Both the position numbers and the translations under genes were made by a program. Positions 45,570-55,154 of a stretch of 64,000 bases of DNA are shown in pieces (position 1 is the stretch's first letter; every line of letters starts with the position of its first letter). This DNA is from Flagellimonas sp. HMM57 (GTDB lineage: Bacteria; Bacteroidota; Bacteroidia; Flavobacteriales; Flavobacteriaceae). The notes under the pieces are model-generated. The model worked only from the letters and a program-made list of their open reading frames with translations, was not told the origin of the DNA and ran no database searches. The stretch lies in assembly GCF_021390175.1 (NCBI RefSeq), contig NZ_CP090004.1:2108001-2172000 (forward strand), read 5' to 3'.

Positions 45570-46016
45570 ATGAAAAATTTAACCCTGCCAATTCGTTTTG
45601 GAATAGTTACGAGCGCAAGTTTGATAGCGTATTTTTTAATATTATCCTTGTTGGGAAAACATACCAATGTTTTTTATAGTCTCTTTAATGGATTTATTAC
45701 TGGCTTTGGGATTTATGAAACCATTAAATATACAAAGTTGAGGTTGGGAAAAGATTTCTCGTACGGAAAAGGCTTTACCGCGGGTATAACTACAGGCTTT
45801 ATCGCTACACTATTGTTTACCATTTTTTTTGCATTGTATTCCACAGAGCTGAATCCTGAATTTCTCAATGAGCTTTCAGCGGTATGGGCAAAAGATTATG
45901 CCAATTTCGAAGGTATTGTTTTCTTTACTGTTGCCATAATGGGATTTGCCACGGCCTTGGTTTTGACGCTCTCTTTCATGCAACTTTTCAAAACCTCCAA
46001 TAATCCTAAAAAATAA
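45570..46016 (+). CDS. DUF4199 membrane protein
   Basis: A 148-residue protein with four membrane helices. It shows the DUF4199 pattern, with FSYGKGFTAGITTGFIATLLFTIFFALY in the middle and a C-terminal helix near MGFATALVLTLSF. Function is unknown; the family is found widely in Bacteroidota. It stands alone before the ribosomal protein operon. Confidence 0.85.
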   Translation: MKNLTLPIRFGIVTSASLIAYFLILSLLGKHTNVFYSLFNGFITGFGIYETIKYTKLRLGKDFSYGKGFTAGITTGFIATLLFTIFFALYSTELNPEFLNELSAVWAKDYANFEGIVFFTVAIMGFATALVLTLSFMQLFKTSNNPKK

Positions 46017-46039
46017 TCAGTCAAATAAGGGAATATTAC

Positions 46040-46069
46040 TTGTAGATTAAGGATTTAGCAGTATATTTG
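46040..46069 (+). promoter_or_regulatory. rplU-rpmA promoter (TTG-N19-TATATTTG)
   Basis: A -33 TTG at 46040-46042, a 19-bp spacer and a full -7 box TATATTTG at 46062-46069 form a textbook Bacteroidota promoter, 51 bp before the rplU ATG. Confidence 0.75.
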
Positions 46070-46119
46070 CACCCGCTAATTTTGATAAAGCGCAAATAAT
46101 TTAATCTAATTAACGCATT

Positions 46120-46659
46120 ATGTACGCAATTGTAGAGATGGCAGGGCAGCAGTTTAAAGTTGCAAAAGACCAGAAAGTGTACGTTCACCGTTTGCAAACA
46201 GAAGAAGGTAAAAAAGTCACTTTTGACAAGGTACTTCTTTTGGACGATGCAGGTGACGTAACCATTGGCGCCCCGGTCATAGAAGGTGCGGCTGTTGAGG
46301 CCAAGGTAGTAAAACACCTTAAAGGAGATAAAGTAATCGTCTTTAAAAAGAAAAGACGTAAAGGATACCGTGTAAAAAACGGACACAGACAGTCTTTAAC
46401 AGAGATTGTAGTAGAGAACATTGTGGCCAAAGGTGCTAAAAAAGCTGCCCCTGCAAAAGCAAAAGCAGAAAAACCAGCTGCTGAGCCAAAGAAAGCTAAA
46501 GAAACCAAGGTGGAAGCCCCAAAAAAGGAAGCTCCCAAGAAGACTGAGGATTTGAGTGCTAAAACGGTAGCTGAATTGAAAGAAATGGCCAAGGCTAAAG
46601 GAATCTCTGGAATTTCTTCCATGAAGAAAGCAGAGTTGATAGAAGCCTTAACAAAATAA
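46120..46659 (+). CDS. rplU: 50S ribosomal protein L21 with C-terminal extension
   Basis: Residues 1-103 are the normal L21 fold (MYAIVEMAGQQFKVAKDQ, FKKKRRKGYRVKNGHRQ). A Lys/Ala/Pro/Glu-rich linker follows (about 104-145), then a small helical domain (about 146-179, LSAKTVAELKEMAKAKGI) that resembles a SAP or Rho N-terminal nucleic-acid-binding fold. L21 is usually about 103 residues. It is co-transcribed with rpmA (25-bp gap). Confidence 0.96.
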   Translation: MYAIVEMAGQQFKVAKDQKVYVHRLQTEEGKKVTFDKVLLLDDAGDVTIGAPVIEGAAVEAKVVKHLKGDKVIVFKKKRRKGYRVKNGHRQSLTEIVVENIVAKGAKKAAPAKAKAEKPAAEPKKAKETKVEAPKKEAPKKTEDLSAKTVAELKEMAKAKGISGISSMKKAELIEALTK

Positions 46660-46684
46660 GATAAGAACTAAAAAATAAATATCC

Positions 46685-46945
46685 ATGGCACATAAGAAAG
46701 GTGTAGGTAGTTCAAAAAACGGTAGAGAATCAGAATCGAAACGATTAGGAGTCAAGATTTTTGGTGGACAAGCTGCCGTTGCTGGTAACATCATTGTTAG
46801 ACAACGTGGTACCAAGCACAATCCGGGTGAAAACGTATATTTAGGTAAAGATCATACACTGCATGCACGAGTAGACGGTATTGTAAAATTTCAGAAAAAA
46901 GCCGGTGGAAAATCTTTTGTTTCCATTGAGCCATTCGAAGCTTAA
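46685..46945 (+). CDS. rpmA: 50S ribosomal protein L27
   Basis: An 86-residue protein starting [20 protein letters not shown] with the flexible N-terminal arm that reaches the peptidyl transferase centre. There is no N-terminal pre-sequence that would need cleavage. Standard rplU-rpmA pair followed by a terminator. Confidence 0.98.
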   Translation: MAHKKGVGSSKNGRESESKRLGVKIFGGQAAVAGNIIVRQRGTKHNPGENVYLGKDHTLHARVDGIVKFQKKAGGKSFVSIEPFEA

Positions 46946-46966
46946 TAAAAAGTTTTAATACGATAC

Positions 46967-46997
46967 AAACCTCGCTATTTAGCGAGGTTTTTTATTT
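46967..46997 (+). terminator. Terminator after rpmA
   Basis: A 10-bp stem (AAACCTCGCT with its complement) with an ATTT loop and T-rich tail lies 21 bp after the rpmA stop. Confidence 0.88.
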
Positions 46998-47112
46998 TGT
47001 GCCACTCTACATTATGGCACATAACCCATTTTTAAAGGTTTCATAACCTAAAGGTGATATTCCTCAGTTAGGAAATAGCTTTACTTAGCCCTCAAGCACA
47101 TCTAGTTCTAAA

Positions 47113-48714
47113 ATGGGTAGAAACTTCAAATCCTTTAACAATACTATATTAGTTTTGTTTTTTGTTCATCTTGCTGGTTATGGCCAACAAAGTGAAGTTG
47201 ACTTTTCTATAGAGAGAAAATCAGATTCAGTTTTTCTTCATTTACAGCAGCGGTTAGAAGAATCAAAACTTAACCGAGTATCATCTCGAACAATAGCCCA
47301 AGATTATTTAGTACTGGGGGAGTACTACCATACGTTAAGGCTTTCTTCAGAAGCCATTGGTCAATTTAACCAAGCGTTGCAAATTATAGGTACTGATTCT
47401 AACCATAAACTTTACATCTTATTGAATAACAGCATTGGAAAAGTATACCTATCGCTGAACAATTTTGAACTGGCAGAACAGTATTTTACGGATACTATGA
47501 AAGTTTCCTCGGAATTGGGCTTTCAAAATGAACAAGCTGAATCCAAAAGTTTATTGGGCGCTTGTTATGAAAAAAATGGACAGTATGATAAAGCACTACA
47601 ATATCAAGAGGAGAGCTTGTTGTTGTTTGAAGCACTGAACGATAAAGATGGAGTTGCCATGACCAATGAAAATATTGGAAGTATCTATGAAGATTTAGAA
47701 AAATTTGACTTGGCGTACCAATATTTTTCTAAAGCCTATGATTACTTGCGAGATAGCGATTCGGACAAAGAAATCAATGTGCTCAACAACTTGGGCGATG
47801 TATACAGAAAAACCGGGAATTACGAGTCTGCCCTTGCTCAAACATATAAAGCTTTGAATCTGGCAATCCGACTAAATAACCGCCATCAAAGGGAAAGCGC
47901 ACATAATGATTTATCCAAGACCTATGCACTTATGGGGGATTTTGAACAAGCTCATGCACAACTTAAAGAAACTGATAGAATCAATAATGATATCTTAAAA
48001 GATCGGAATACCGACCAACTACATATGTTCCAGACGATTTATGAGACCAATAAAAAAGAAGCACAGATACAATTATTGAAGGAACAGAACAAGGTAAGTA
48101 CGGCCAAACAGAACTTGCTTTGGGTAGCTCTATTTGCAATTGCTGCAATCCTCACTATTCTTTATAGTTATTTGGGAAGAAAACGAAAAGCCAAGATTAA
48201 GATCCAGGAATATAAACAGCGAATGTTGAAGGCAGAGTTGGATAAAAAAGAAATTCAGGAGCAAAACCTGCAGCGCGAAGTTCAATTAAAGGCGGCATCC
48301 CTATCCAGATATAGTCTTCACCTTTCCCAAAAGAATAAAATATTATTGGATTTATCAAACACACTCAGAAACATAGTTTCTCGGCAAAACATGAACACCC
48401 ATGGAAAAATAAAACAGCTGGTAAAGGAGATAGACATCAATCTAAAACAAGAAAATGAATGGGATGAGTTTATGAACTTCTTTAAGGAGATACATCCGGA
48501 ATTCATTAAAAAGCTTTCTTCTTTGTCCCAAAGCAACTTGTCGCCGGCAGAGCTTCGACTGGGAATGTTGTTGCGCCTTAATCTTTCATCAAAAGAAATA
48601 GCGACTATTTTAAGGGTGACCCCAGATAGTGTTAGGGTTGCAAGATATCGATTGCGTAAAAAACTACCCATTGACCAAAAAGAAGAATTGGTAAATTTTA
48701 TGATCGAACTTTAA
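47113..48714 (+). CDS. Membrane-anchored TPR regulator with C-terminal LuxR-like helix-turn-helix
   Basis: The 533-residue protein has a signal-like N-terminus, about six TPR repeats (about 50-300), one membrane helix (about 335-355), a cytoplasmic coiled coil and a C-terminal HTH (about 477-520, LSPAELRLGMLLRLNLSSKEIATIL then DSVRVARYRLRKKL). This Bacteroidota layout places TPRs in the periplasm and the DNA-binding domain in the cytoplasm. It lies upstream of, and on the same strand as, a TonB receptor and phytase, so it may sense substrate and control them. Confidence 0.85.
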   Translation: MGRNFKSFNNTILVLFFVHLAGYGQQSEVDFSIERKSDSVFLHLQQRLEESKLNRVSSRTIAQDYLVLGEYYHTLRLSSEAIGQFNQALQIIGTDSNHKLYILLNNSIGKVYLSLNNFELAEQYFTDTMKVSSELGFQNEQAESKSLLGACYEKNGQYDKALQYQEESLLLFEALNDKDGVAMTNENIGSIYEDLEKFDLAYQYFSKAYDYLRDSDSDKEINVLNNLGDVYRKTGNYESALAQTYKALNLAIRLNNRHQRESAHNDLSKTYALMGDFEQAHAQLKETDRINNDILKDRNTDQLHMFQTIYETNKKEAQIQLLKEQNKVSTAKQNLLWVALFAIAAILTILYSYLGRKRKAKIKIQEYKQRMLKAELDKKEIQEQNLQREVQLKAASLSRYSLHLSQKNKILLDLSNTLRNIVSRQNMNTHGKIKQLVKEIDINLKQENEWDEFMNFFKEIHPEFIKKLSSLSQSNLSPAELRLGMLLRLNLSSKEIATILRVTPDSVRVARYRLRKKLPIDQKEELVNFMIEL

Positions 48715-48852
48715 GTTAGTTTCCATCTGTTCTTTACAAAATGTTAGTACAATGTAAACAAACTGTAATTGTTGCCTTCTTGTTTATGTTGAAATAGAGT
48801 TTTGTTTTCTTTTTGTTTTCCTTTAGTTTAAATTATAATGAGTTGATATACA

Positions 48853-48860
48853 TAGATTTG
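48853..48860 (+). promoter_or_regulatory. -7 box for the phytate-locus TonB receptor
   Basis: TAGATTTG is a full match to TAnnTTTG, 24 bp before the ATG at 48885. It lies inside an upstream in-frame extension and supports the later start. Confidence 0.55.
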
Positions 48861-48884
48861 AGTCGGAATTTAACTGATAAGTAT

Positions 48885-51731
48885 ATGAAACTGATTAACC
48901 TTAAAACACTATCATTTGTAACGCTCTTTATGGTTTTGGCGCTTGCTAAAAGTCAAGCTCAAACAGGAAATGTTCAAGGAACGATCTCTGATGAAAATGG
49001 AATCTATGTTCCTGGGGCAAACGTGATGATTTCGGAACTTTCACAAGGGGTCATTACCGATTTTAACGGTAAATTTACGCTAGTAGGAATCCCAGAGGGG
49101 AGCTATATATTAGATATTAGCTTTTTAGGATACGAGTCCATTGAACAGGAGGTAACGGTATCGGCCAATGAAACAACATCTGTTACGTTGACCATGCGCC
49201 CTAAAAGTCTTGAACTTAACGAAGTTCAGGTTACGGCCTATGGACTTAGCGGACAGGCAAAAGCCTTGAACAGACAAAAGACCAATATGAAGATTTCGAA
49301 TGTGGTCTCTACGGATCAAATAGGAAAATTTCCGGATGCCAATATTGGTGATGCTGTGAAAAGGATTCCGGGGATCACCATTCAAGTAGATCAGGGAGAG
49401 GCACGAAACATTATCGTAAGAGGTCTTTCCCCGCAGTTGAACTCGGTCACTTTGAATGGGAGTAGAATTCCTTCTGCGGAAGGGGATAACCGAAATATTC
49501 AAATGGATTTGATTCCTTCGGATATGATTCAGACCATTGAAGTGAGCAAGGCGGTTACACCAGATATGGAGGCCGATGCATTGGGTGGTTCCGTTAACTT
49601 GGTGACACGGACATCACCACAAGGATTCAGGGTTGCCGCAACTTTAGGTTCAGGGGTAAATTTCATCACAAATAAAAGAATCTGGAACGGCTCTTTCCTA
49701 ATTGGCGACAGAACCAAAAATGATAAGTTTGGATGGATGGTCGCCGCATCTATTAATGACAACGATTTTGGTTCTGATAATGTTGAGGCAGAATGGTCCG
49801 ACGAGGCTGAAAGCCCCTTGACCGAAGAAGATATTGAAATAGATCCCTATGTGGCGGAATCGGACATACGAACTTATTTGGTTCAAAGAGTACGCCGTAG
49901 TTTCTCTGCCAATTTTGACTATAAGTTTGATGCGAACAACAGTATTTTTCTTAAGACCATGTATAACTGGCGGGATGATCGTGAAAACAGATATAGATTA
50001 CGGTTTAATGATATTGAACCTGTATTTGCGGATGGAACAGAAAACGTTATAGGATTCGAAGGCGCCTTGAGCCGACAGACCAAAGGTGGTATCCCAGGTG
50101 GTCGTATCCAAAACACCCGTCTCGAAGACCAACGAATGCAAAACTACAGCTTGGGAGGTGACCATCTCTTTGGAAAATTAAAAGTTAACTGGATGGTTTC
50201 TTATGCATCGGCTTCTGAAGACAGACCCAACGAGCGGTATGCGCAATACGAACAAGAAGACGCCATAGCTATTTCTGCTGATTTAATGAACCCAAGATAC
50301 CCTTCGTTCAGACCGGCAAACGCAGCTGATGGAGCGTTGTCTACATTCCTTTTTGATGAAATCACCGAGGAAAACCAATTCACTGAAGAAGAGGACATGA
50401 ATGCCTTCATCAACTTTGAACTACCAGCCGACTTTTTTGGTCAAGGTAATGGAATGATTAAGTTTGGGGGCCTCGCACGATTGAAGGATAAAGTACGCGA
50501 CAATAACTTTTTTGAGTTTACACCCCTGACAGGTGGATTTGATAGCTTAGCCGATGTAGAAACTGTAAATCAAACGGACCCTGACTTTTTAGCAGGAAGT
50601 CAATATGCTGCGGGAAGCTACTTTTCACCGGCACTTTTGGGAAGTCTTGATCTTTTTGATACTGCAGCTTTTGATGGTTCCCCGGTTCCTGATGAATTTC
50701 TAAGAGCTAATTTTGATGTTCAGGAAGATGTTTTTGCGGGGTATCTTATGGCCAACCAAAAGGTATCGGATAAGTTGAGCGTACTTGCTGGGTTACGAGT
50801 TGAAAATACCAGTATTACTGCAAAGGGAAATCGAATTCTAGATGAAGAAGACTTGATCGGCGAGGTTACGGATGAAAGTTCGTATACCAATATACTTCCA
50901 GGCGTGCACTTTAAATATAATTTCTCCGACCGAACCATTTTGCGTTTAGCTTGGACCAATACGTTGGCCAGGCCCAATTATGTTGATTTGGTTCCTACTC
51001 TGGATATTGTCAATGAAGACGAAGAGATTTTTCTTGGCAACTCAGAACTGGACCCGACCACATCCATGAACTTTGATGTAATGGCAGAACACTATTTTAC
51101 ATCTGTAGGTTTGGTGTCTGGAGGTGTGTTCTACAAAAGTATCGATAACTTCATTTATACTTCTGTTTTTGAAGCACAGGATAATAGCTTGGGAGAAAAT
51201 ACTGAAGGCTATAACATCTTTCAACCTCAAAATGGAGATGCTGCATCGATCACTGGATTGGAAGTTTCTTTTCAACGTCAATTGGACTTCTTGCCAGGGT
51301 TTGCAAAAAACTTCAATATTTTCTTGAACTATACCCATATTACTTCAAACGCTGAAGGTATTCGCAACGAAGATGGAGATGAGCGGGATGATATCGACCT
51401 CCCCAACACTTCACCCAATATGTTCAATGGTTCTTTGGCCTATTCGGGTAAACGAATGAACCTACGCTTGTCTGCCAATTTTTCCGATGCTTATATTGAT
51501 GAAATTGGAGGTAGACCTTTTGAAGATCGTTTTTATGACAAGCAATTTTTCCTTGATTTCAATGCAATCTATGCCATCAATAGAAATCTAAGTGTTTATT
51601 TGGACCTCAATAATATTGTCAACCAACCGCTGCGTTATTACCAAGGGGTTACCAATCGAACACAACAAGTAGAATTTTACGATAGAAGACTGACCTTTGG
51701 GTTAAAATACGATTTGTTCAAGAAAAAATAA
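48885..51731 (+). CDS. TonB-dependent receptor, probably for phytate or its products
   Basis: The 948-residue receptor has a signal peptide (about 1-26), a carboxypeptidase-regulatory-like domain (about 28-115), a plug (about 125-240, with IGDAVKRIPGITIQ, IVRGLSPQLNSVTLNG and DALGGSVNLVTR) and a barrel ending in LKYDLF. The plug resembles the TIGR01782-type receptor group. The longest frame starts at 48813, but a -7 box and no signal peptide there favour the ATG at 48885. The ligand is inferred from the adjoining phytase gene, 65 bp downstream. Confidence 0.92.
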   Translation: MKLINLKTLSFVTLFMVLALAKSQAQTGNVQGTISDENGIYVPGANVMISELSQGVITDFNGKFTLVGIPEGSYILDISFLGYESIEQEVTVSANETTSVTLTMRPKSLELNEVQVTAYGLSGQAKALNRQKTNMKISNVVSTDQIGKFPDANIGDAVKRIPGITIQVDQGEARNIIVRGLSPQLNSVTLNGSRIPSAEGDNRNIQMDLIPSDMIQTIEVSKAVTPDMEADALGGSVNLVTRTSPQGFRVAATLGSGVNFITNKRIWNGSFLIGDRTKNDKFGWMVAASINDNDFGSDNVEAEWSDEAESPLTEEDIEIDPYVAESDIRTYLVQRVRRSFSANFDYKFDANNSIFLKTMYNWRDDRENRYRLRFNDIEPVFADGTENVIGFEGALSRQTKGGIPGGRIQNTRLEDQRMQNYSLGGDHLFGKLKVNWMVSYASASEDRPNERYAQYEQEDAIAISADLMNPRYPSFRPANAADGALSTFLFDEITEENQFTEEEDMNAFINFELPADFFGQGNGMIKFGGLARLKDKVRDNNFFEFTPLTGGFDSLADVETVNQTDPDFLAGSQYAAGSYFSPALLGSLDLFDTAAFDGSPVPDEFLRANFDVQEDVFAGYLMANQKVSDKLSVLAGLRVENTSITAKGNRILDEEDLIGEVTDESSYTNILPGVHFKYNFSDRTILRLAWTNTLARPNYVDLVPTLDIVNEDEEIFLGNSELDPTTSMNFDVMAEHYFTSVGLVSGGVFYKSIDNFIYTSVFEAQDNSLGENTEGYNIFQPQNGDAASITGLEVSFQRQLDFLPGFAKNFNIFLNYTHITSNAEGIRNEDGDERDDIDLPNTSPNMFNGSLAYSGKRMNLRLSANFSDAYIDEIGGRPFEDRFYDKQFFLDFNAIYAINRNLSVYLDLNNIVNQPLRYYQGVTNRTQQVEFYDRRLTFGLKYDLFKKK

Positions 51732-51744
51732 TCTATTCAAATTG

Positions 51745-51778
51745 GCCTAAAATCCAATTTTAAAATTGGATTTTAGGC
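51745..51778. repeat. 34-bp perfect palindrome between receptor and phytase genes
   Basis: The 17-nt half GCCTAAAATCCAATTTT is followed at once by its exact complement. The RNA can form a long hairpin. The downstream T content is modest (TACTTTTATCC), so it may be a weak terminator, a processing site or a stabiliser rather than a full stop. Confidence 0.8.
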
Positions 51779-51796
51779 TACTTTTATCCTATTCCA

Positions 51797-52810
51797 ATGA
51801 AAAACAAATATATATATCTCATATTAATTTTGGTTTTGGCAGCATGTAACCAAAGCAAACTACCGGCAATAACACCAGATATAATTACCCAAAACACACT
51901 TAATGACACGGATGACCCAGCAATTTGGATAAATCCAGAGGATGCCTCAAAAAGTATTGTTTTTGGAACCGATAAAGAAACCAATGGTGCTATTTATGCT
52001 TTTGATTTGGATGGAAAAATCATAGAGGATAAAACGATCAGAAATATTCAACGACCCAACAATGTGGATGTTGAGTATGGTTTTCAATTAAATGATTCTG
52101 TTTCGGTCGATATTTTAGTCTTTACAGAACGTGAAAAGCAGCAAATCAGACTTTTTTCCGTGCCTGATATGGAACCTTTGGATGATGGAGGCTTTCCTGT
52201 TTTTGAAGATGAAAGCGCATATGACCAAAAACTTCCTATGGGAATTGGACTCTACAAATCTTCAATGGATAGTCTCATTTATGCCATTGTGGGTAGGAAG
52301 ACAGGTCCAAGTGAAAATTATTTATACCAATATAAGTTTACCGCGGATAGTACAGGAGTACAATCCAATTTAGTAAGAAAGTTTGGTAAGTTTAGCGGTC
52401 AAAAGGAAATCGAGGCCATTGCGGTGGATGATGAAAGCGGGTTTGTATATTATTCTGATGAAGGCATTTGTATCCGAAAATATTACGCAGAACCATCAAA
52501 AGGCAATGAAGAAATATCATGTTTTGGTGCTGAGCATTTTTTAGAGGATATCGAAGGTATTGCCATTGCTGTCTATCCTAATGGGGAGGGCTATATTATT
52601 GTCTCTAACCAACAACAAGGCGAGTTCAATATTTTTTCAAGAAAAGAAAATGAATTCGTTAAAGCCGTAAATCTGGGTACTCATGAAACTGATGGTTGCG
52701 AAGTCGTTACTGTTCCTTTAAACGATACGTTTAAAAATGGTCTTTTCGTGGCAATGAACGATGAAAAGAACTTTTACTTTTATGACCTCGGCAAATTAAT
52801 GGAAAAGTAG
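51797..52810 (+). CDS. Beta-propeller phytase lipoprotein
   Basis: The 337-residue lipoprotein (lipobox VLAAC) is followed by a six-bladed beta-propeller phytase domain. Matching segments include DTDDPAIWINPEDASKSIVFGTDK near the start, the middle PMGIGLYKS, EIEAIAVDDESGFVYYSDE, and HFLEDIEGIAIA. It releases phosphate from phytate with calcium, at the outer membrane. It follows a TonB receptor and a TPR-HTH regulator. Confidence 0.92.
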   Translation: MKNKYIYLILILVLAACNQSKLPAITPDIITQNTLNDTDDPAIWINPEDASKSIVFGTDKETNGAIYAFDLDGKIIEDKTIRNIQRPNNVDVEYGFQLNDSVSVDILVFTEREKQQIRLFSVPDMEPLDDGGFPVFEDESAYDQKLPMGIGLYKSSMDSLIYAIVGRKTGPSENYLYQYKFTADSTGVQSNLVRKFGKFSGQKEIEAIAVDDESGFVYYSDEGICIRKYYAEPSKGNEEISCFGAEHFLEDIEGIAIAVYPNGEGYIIVSNQQQGEFNIFSRKENEFVKAVNLGTHETDGCEVVTVPLNDTFKNGLFVAMNDEKNFYFYDLGKLMEK

Positions 52811-52812
52811 GT

Positions 52813-53925
52813 CTAAAAGTTCAATTTTCTTTTTCTAGCAGTAATCTGCCATGTATCTGTCTTTTGACCATTTTCGATTACCGATACTTCATCGTGCAGA
52901 TTAATGGTAGGACAAATATGATATGGAATTCCGTATAAAACATCACCGATTTTGAGGTCCTTCCAGTTCTGTACTTTTAGAACTCCGTGCTCTTCACTTT
53001 GTGATATCAATTCATATCCGTCCAAGTTGAGGAGCTTTACCCGTTTGTCGATAGGATTTTCGGGAGCAACCGATTTATGACCCAAGTCTAATGTTATAAT
53101 ACCTTCGGTAGGTTTAGAAATGATACGGGTTACCAAAAGTGCAGCATAGTTAAAGTTCTGTTCTGTTAGCTTTTCACTATAGCCCCAATCCCAAAGAACG
53201 CAGGTTCCAGGACTGGTGATTCGGTCTTCATTCAATAAATGGGAGGTAAAAGAAGGTGTTCCCCCGCAAATCATTTGAATGTTCGGATACTCATTTTTTA
53301 GGCTTTGGAAGTAATCTGTTACTGCTATAAATCCGTTTTCTATTTTTTCATTGCGGCTATCGAAATCGTTATCTCGCAGATGACCGTCGTATACATGAAA
53401 ACCTTCAAAATTTAACGATTTGTAACCCTTCAAAACAGTTATAAGTTTGTCCAATTCTGCTCCTATCTTGATTCCAGAACGATTCATACCATTGTTGATG
53501 TCAATATAAATATTGATTTTTAAGTCTTGCTCACTGGCTTTGAAATTGAGTAATTCCGCTGTTTCGGTAGAATCGATCAAGGTCGAGAACGTAGTTTTCG
53601 AAAAATGCGAAACCAATGAAAGAAATCGGTCTACTTTGGGTCCTACCAATTGGTGTGCAATTAAAACCGAATGTGCTTCTGCCTCAGCTGCAATCTCCGC
53701 TTCAGAAATAGTTGATGACTTAAAGTTGGAGATTCCGGCATCCAAAAGTAATTGCATCACTTTTGGCATTTTGTTGGTCTTGACGTGAGGCATCAATCTT
53801 TTGACATTACCCTTGACCAAAGCAATCATCTCTCTGATGTTGTGTTCCACATGGTTTTTAAAAATAATCACGGATGGCGAATCCACTGTATCTATATTTT
53901 GAATTTCAAACCAATTCTTTATCAT
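52813..53925 (-). CDS. D-threonine aldolase-type PLP enzyme
   Basis: A 370-residue alanine racemase-fold, fold type III PLP protein: Lys49 in MPHVKTNKMP for the Schiff base, CGGTPSF for the phosphate, and the metal motif HIC (His336, Cys338) near the end, as in D-threonine aldolase and D-serine dehydratase. Likely acts on a D-hydroxy-amino acid in the cytoplasm. Convergent with phytase (2-bp gap). Confidence 0.88.
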   Translation of the reverse strand: MIKNWFEIQNIDTVDSPSVIIFKNHVEHNIREMIALVKGNVKRLMPHVKTNKMPKVMQLLLDAGISNFKSSTISEAEIAAEAEAHSVLIAHQLVGPKVDRFLSLVSHFSKTTFSTLIDSTETAELLNFKASEQDLKINIYIDINNGMNRSGIKIGAELDKLITVLKGYKSLNFEGFHVYDGHLRDNDFDSRNEKIENGFIAVTDYFQSLKNEYPNIQMICGGTPSFTSHLLNEDRITSPGTCVLWDWGYSEKLTEQNFNYAALLVTRIISKPTEGIITLDLGHKSVAPENPIDKRVKLLNLDGYELISQSEEHGVLKVQNWKDLKIGDVLYGIPYHICPTINLHDEVSVIENGQKTDTWQITARKRKLNF

Positions 53926-53961
53926 TTTTTCTTTAATTTAAGAAGCAAATACTTAGTTTGC

Positions 53962-55107
53962 TCATTTTAAAAACAATGTAGCTATTTGTTGAGCAAATTC
54001 CAGACGTGATGAAGAAAAAGATGAAGAGTTTGTTGTAAAGGCTACAACTAATTGCTCTTCTGGAATAATGAATAAAAAAGATTTACCACCTGCACTTGAG
54101 CCACCATGAAAGATTTGTTTTTCATCATTGGAAACACGCCAACCTAATGCATAATTAGTTGATTCACCGTTTGTAGTTTTTTGTTCTTTCCACATTTTTT
54201 CCCTAGTTGAACTGTTTAGCAGTCTATGGTCAAGCAAGGCATTACCAAATTTCACTAAATCAGTGGGTGTAGATAAAATTCCTCCTCCTGGAAATTTATT
54301 GCTTAGGTCCACCTGTCGTGTATTTTTAAAACTTCCATCTTTTTCTACATTGTATGTTTTAGCTCTATCTGGTATAATCTCATCATAATAATCAAGTTCT
54401 GTATTATTCATTTGGGCTACATCAAAAATGTATTTCTTAAGTGCTTCTTCAAATGAGGTGTTGGTTAAAGATTCTATTGCACAACCAATAAGGGTATAAC
54501 CATAGGTGCTGTAGAAGTGTTTTGTGCCAGATCTGGCTATTAAGGTATCATTTTTAAATATGGAAGTGGCCTCCTCAGATGAAGAGTATCTGGTTATACT
54601 GAAATATTCCTCTTCAATCTTATCAAATTTATAGTGCCGAATACCACCTTGATGTGTTAGTAATTGTTTTAAACTTATTGAAACGCCTTTATCAGGAAAG
54701 GAACGGCAATATGTTTGTATTGGGGCATCAATTTTCAATTTACCTTTTTCTAGCAAAACCATGGTTAAAACAGCGGATATGCTTTTGCTTATAGAACCAA
54801 TTCTATAAACACTTTCTGGAGTAGCAGGGACTTTTAGTTCCAAATCTGCAAAACCTTGGGCACTAGCATAAATTAATTGTCCTTGTTTTGCAACTGCAAT
54901 AGAAAGACTTGGCAAATTGTTTTTCTGTATTGTTTGTTTCAAAAGCTGATTTGCCTTTATTGTGTTAGAATTTTGTTGTGCTCGCAAAGCAGTTGGTACT
55001 GTTGCCGCTACCAGTAAAAGGATTAAAAATATATGAGTACTAGATAAAACTGAAGGAAAGGACTTTGAAGGTTGATTTTTTCTTGGATTGTTTTTTTTCA
55101 TTGTCAA
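53962..55107 (-). CDS. Exported serine hydrolase (class C beta-lactamase/LACTB-like)
   Basis: The 381-residue protein has a signal or anchor helix (about 26-43), the SxxK motif Ser105-Lys108 (GSISKS), FYSTYGYTL in place of the YxN motif, and a C-terminal HGG. The family includes penicillin-binding-like peptidases and esterases; antibiotic resistance should not be assumed. An ATG two codons later is an alternative start. It is divergent from a MarR gene across two operator-like palindromes. Confidence 0.88.
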   Translation of the reverse strand: MTMKKNNPRKNQPSKSFPSVLSSTHIFLILLLVAATVPTALRAQQNSNTIKANQLLKQTIQKNNLPSLSIAVAKQGQLIYASAQGFADLELKVPATPESVYRIGSISKSISAVLTMVLLEKGKLKIDAPIQTYCRSFPDKGVSISLKQLLTHQGGIRHYKFDKIEEEYFSITRYSSSEEATSIFKNDTLIARSGTKHFYSTYGYTLIGCAIESLTNTSFEEALKKYIFDVAQMNNTELDYYDEIIPDRAKTYNVEKDGSFKNTRQVDLSNKFPGGGILSTPTDLVKFGNALLDHRLLNSSTREKMWKEQKTTNGESTNYALGWRVSNDEKQIFHGGSSAGGKSFLFIIPEEQLVVAFTTNSSSFSSSRLEFAQQIATLFLK

Positions 55108-55154
55108 ATATGCTATGGGTTTATTATTGAATTACAGTTCTATTTCTTTAAATT

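Noticed and set aside
53962..55107. Naming the serine hydrolase a beta-lactamase resistance gene
   Set aside because: The SxxK and HGG motifs are shared with esterases and LACTB-like peptidases, and the YxN motif is altered, so resistance is not supported.
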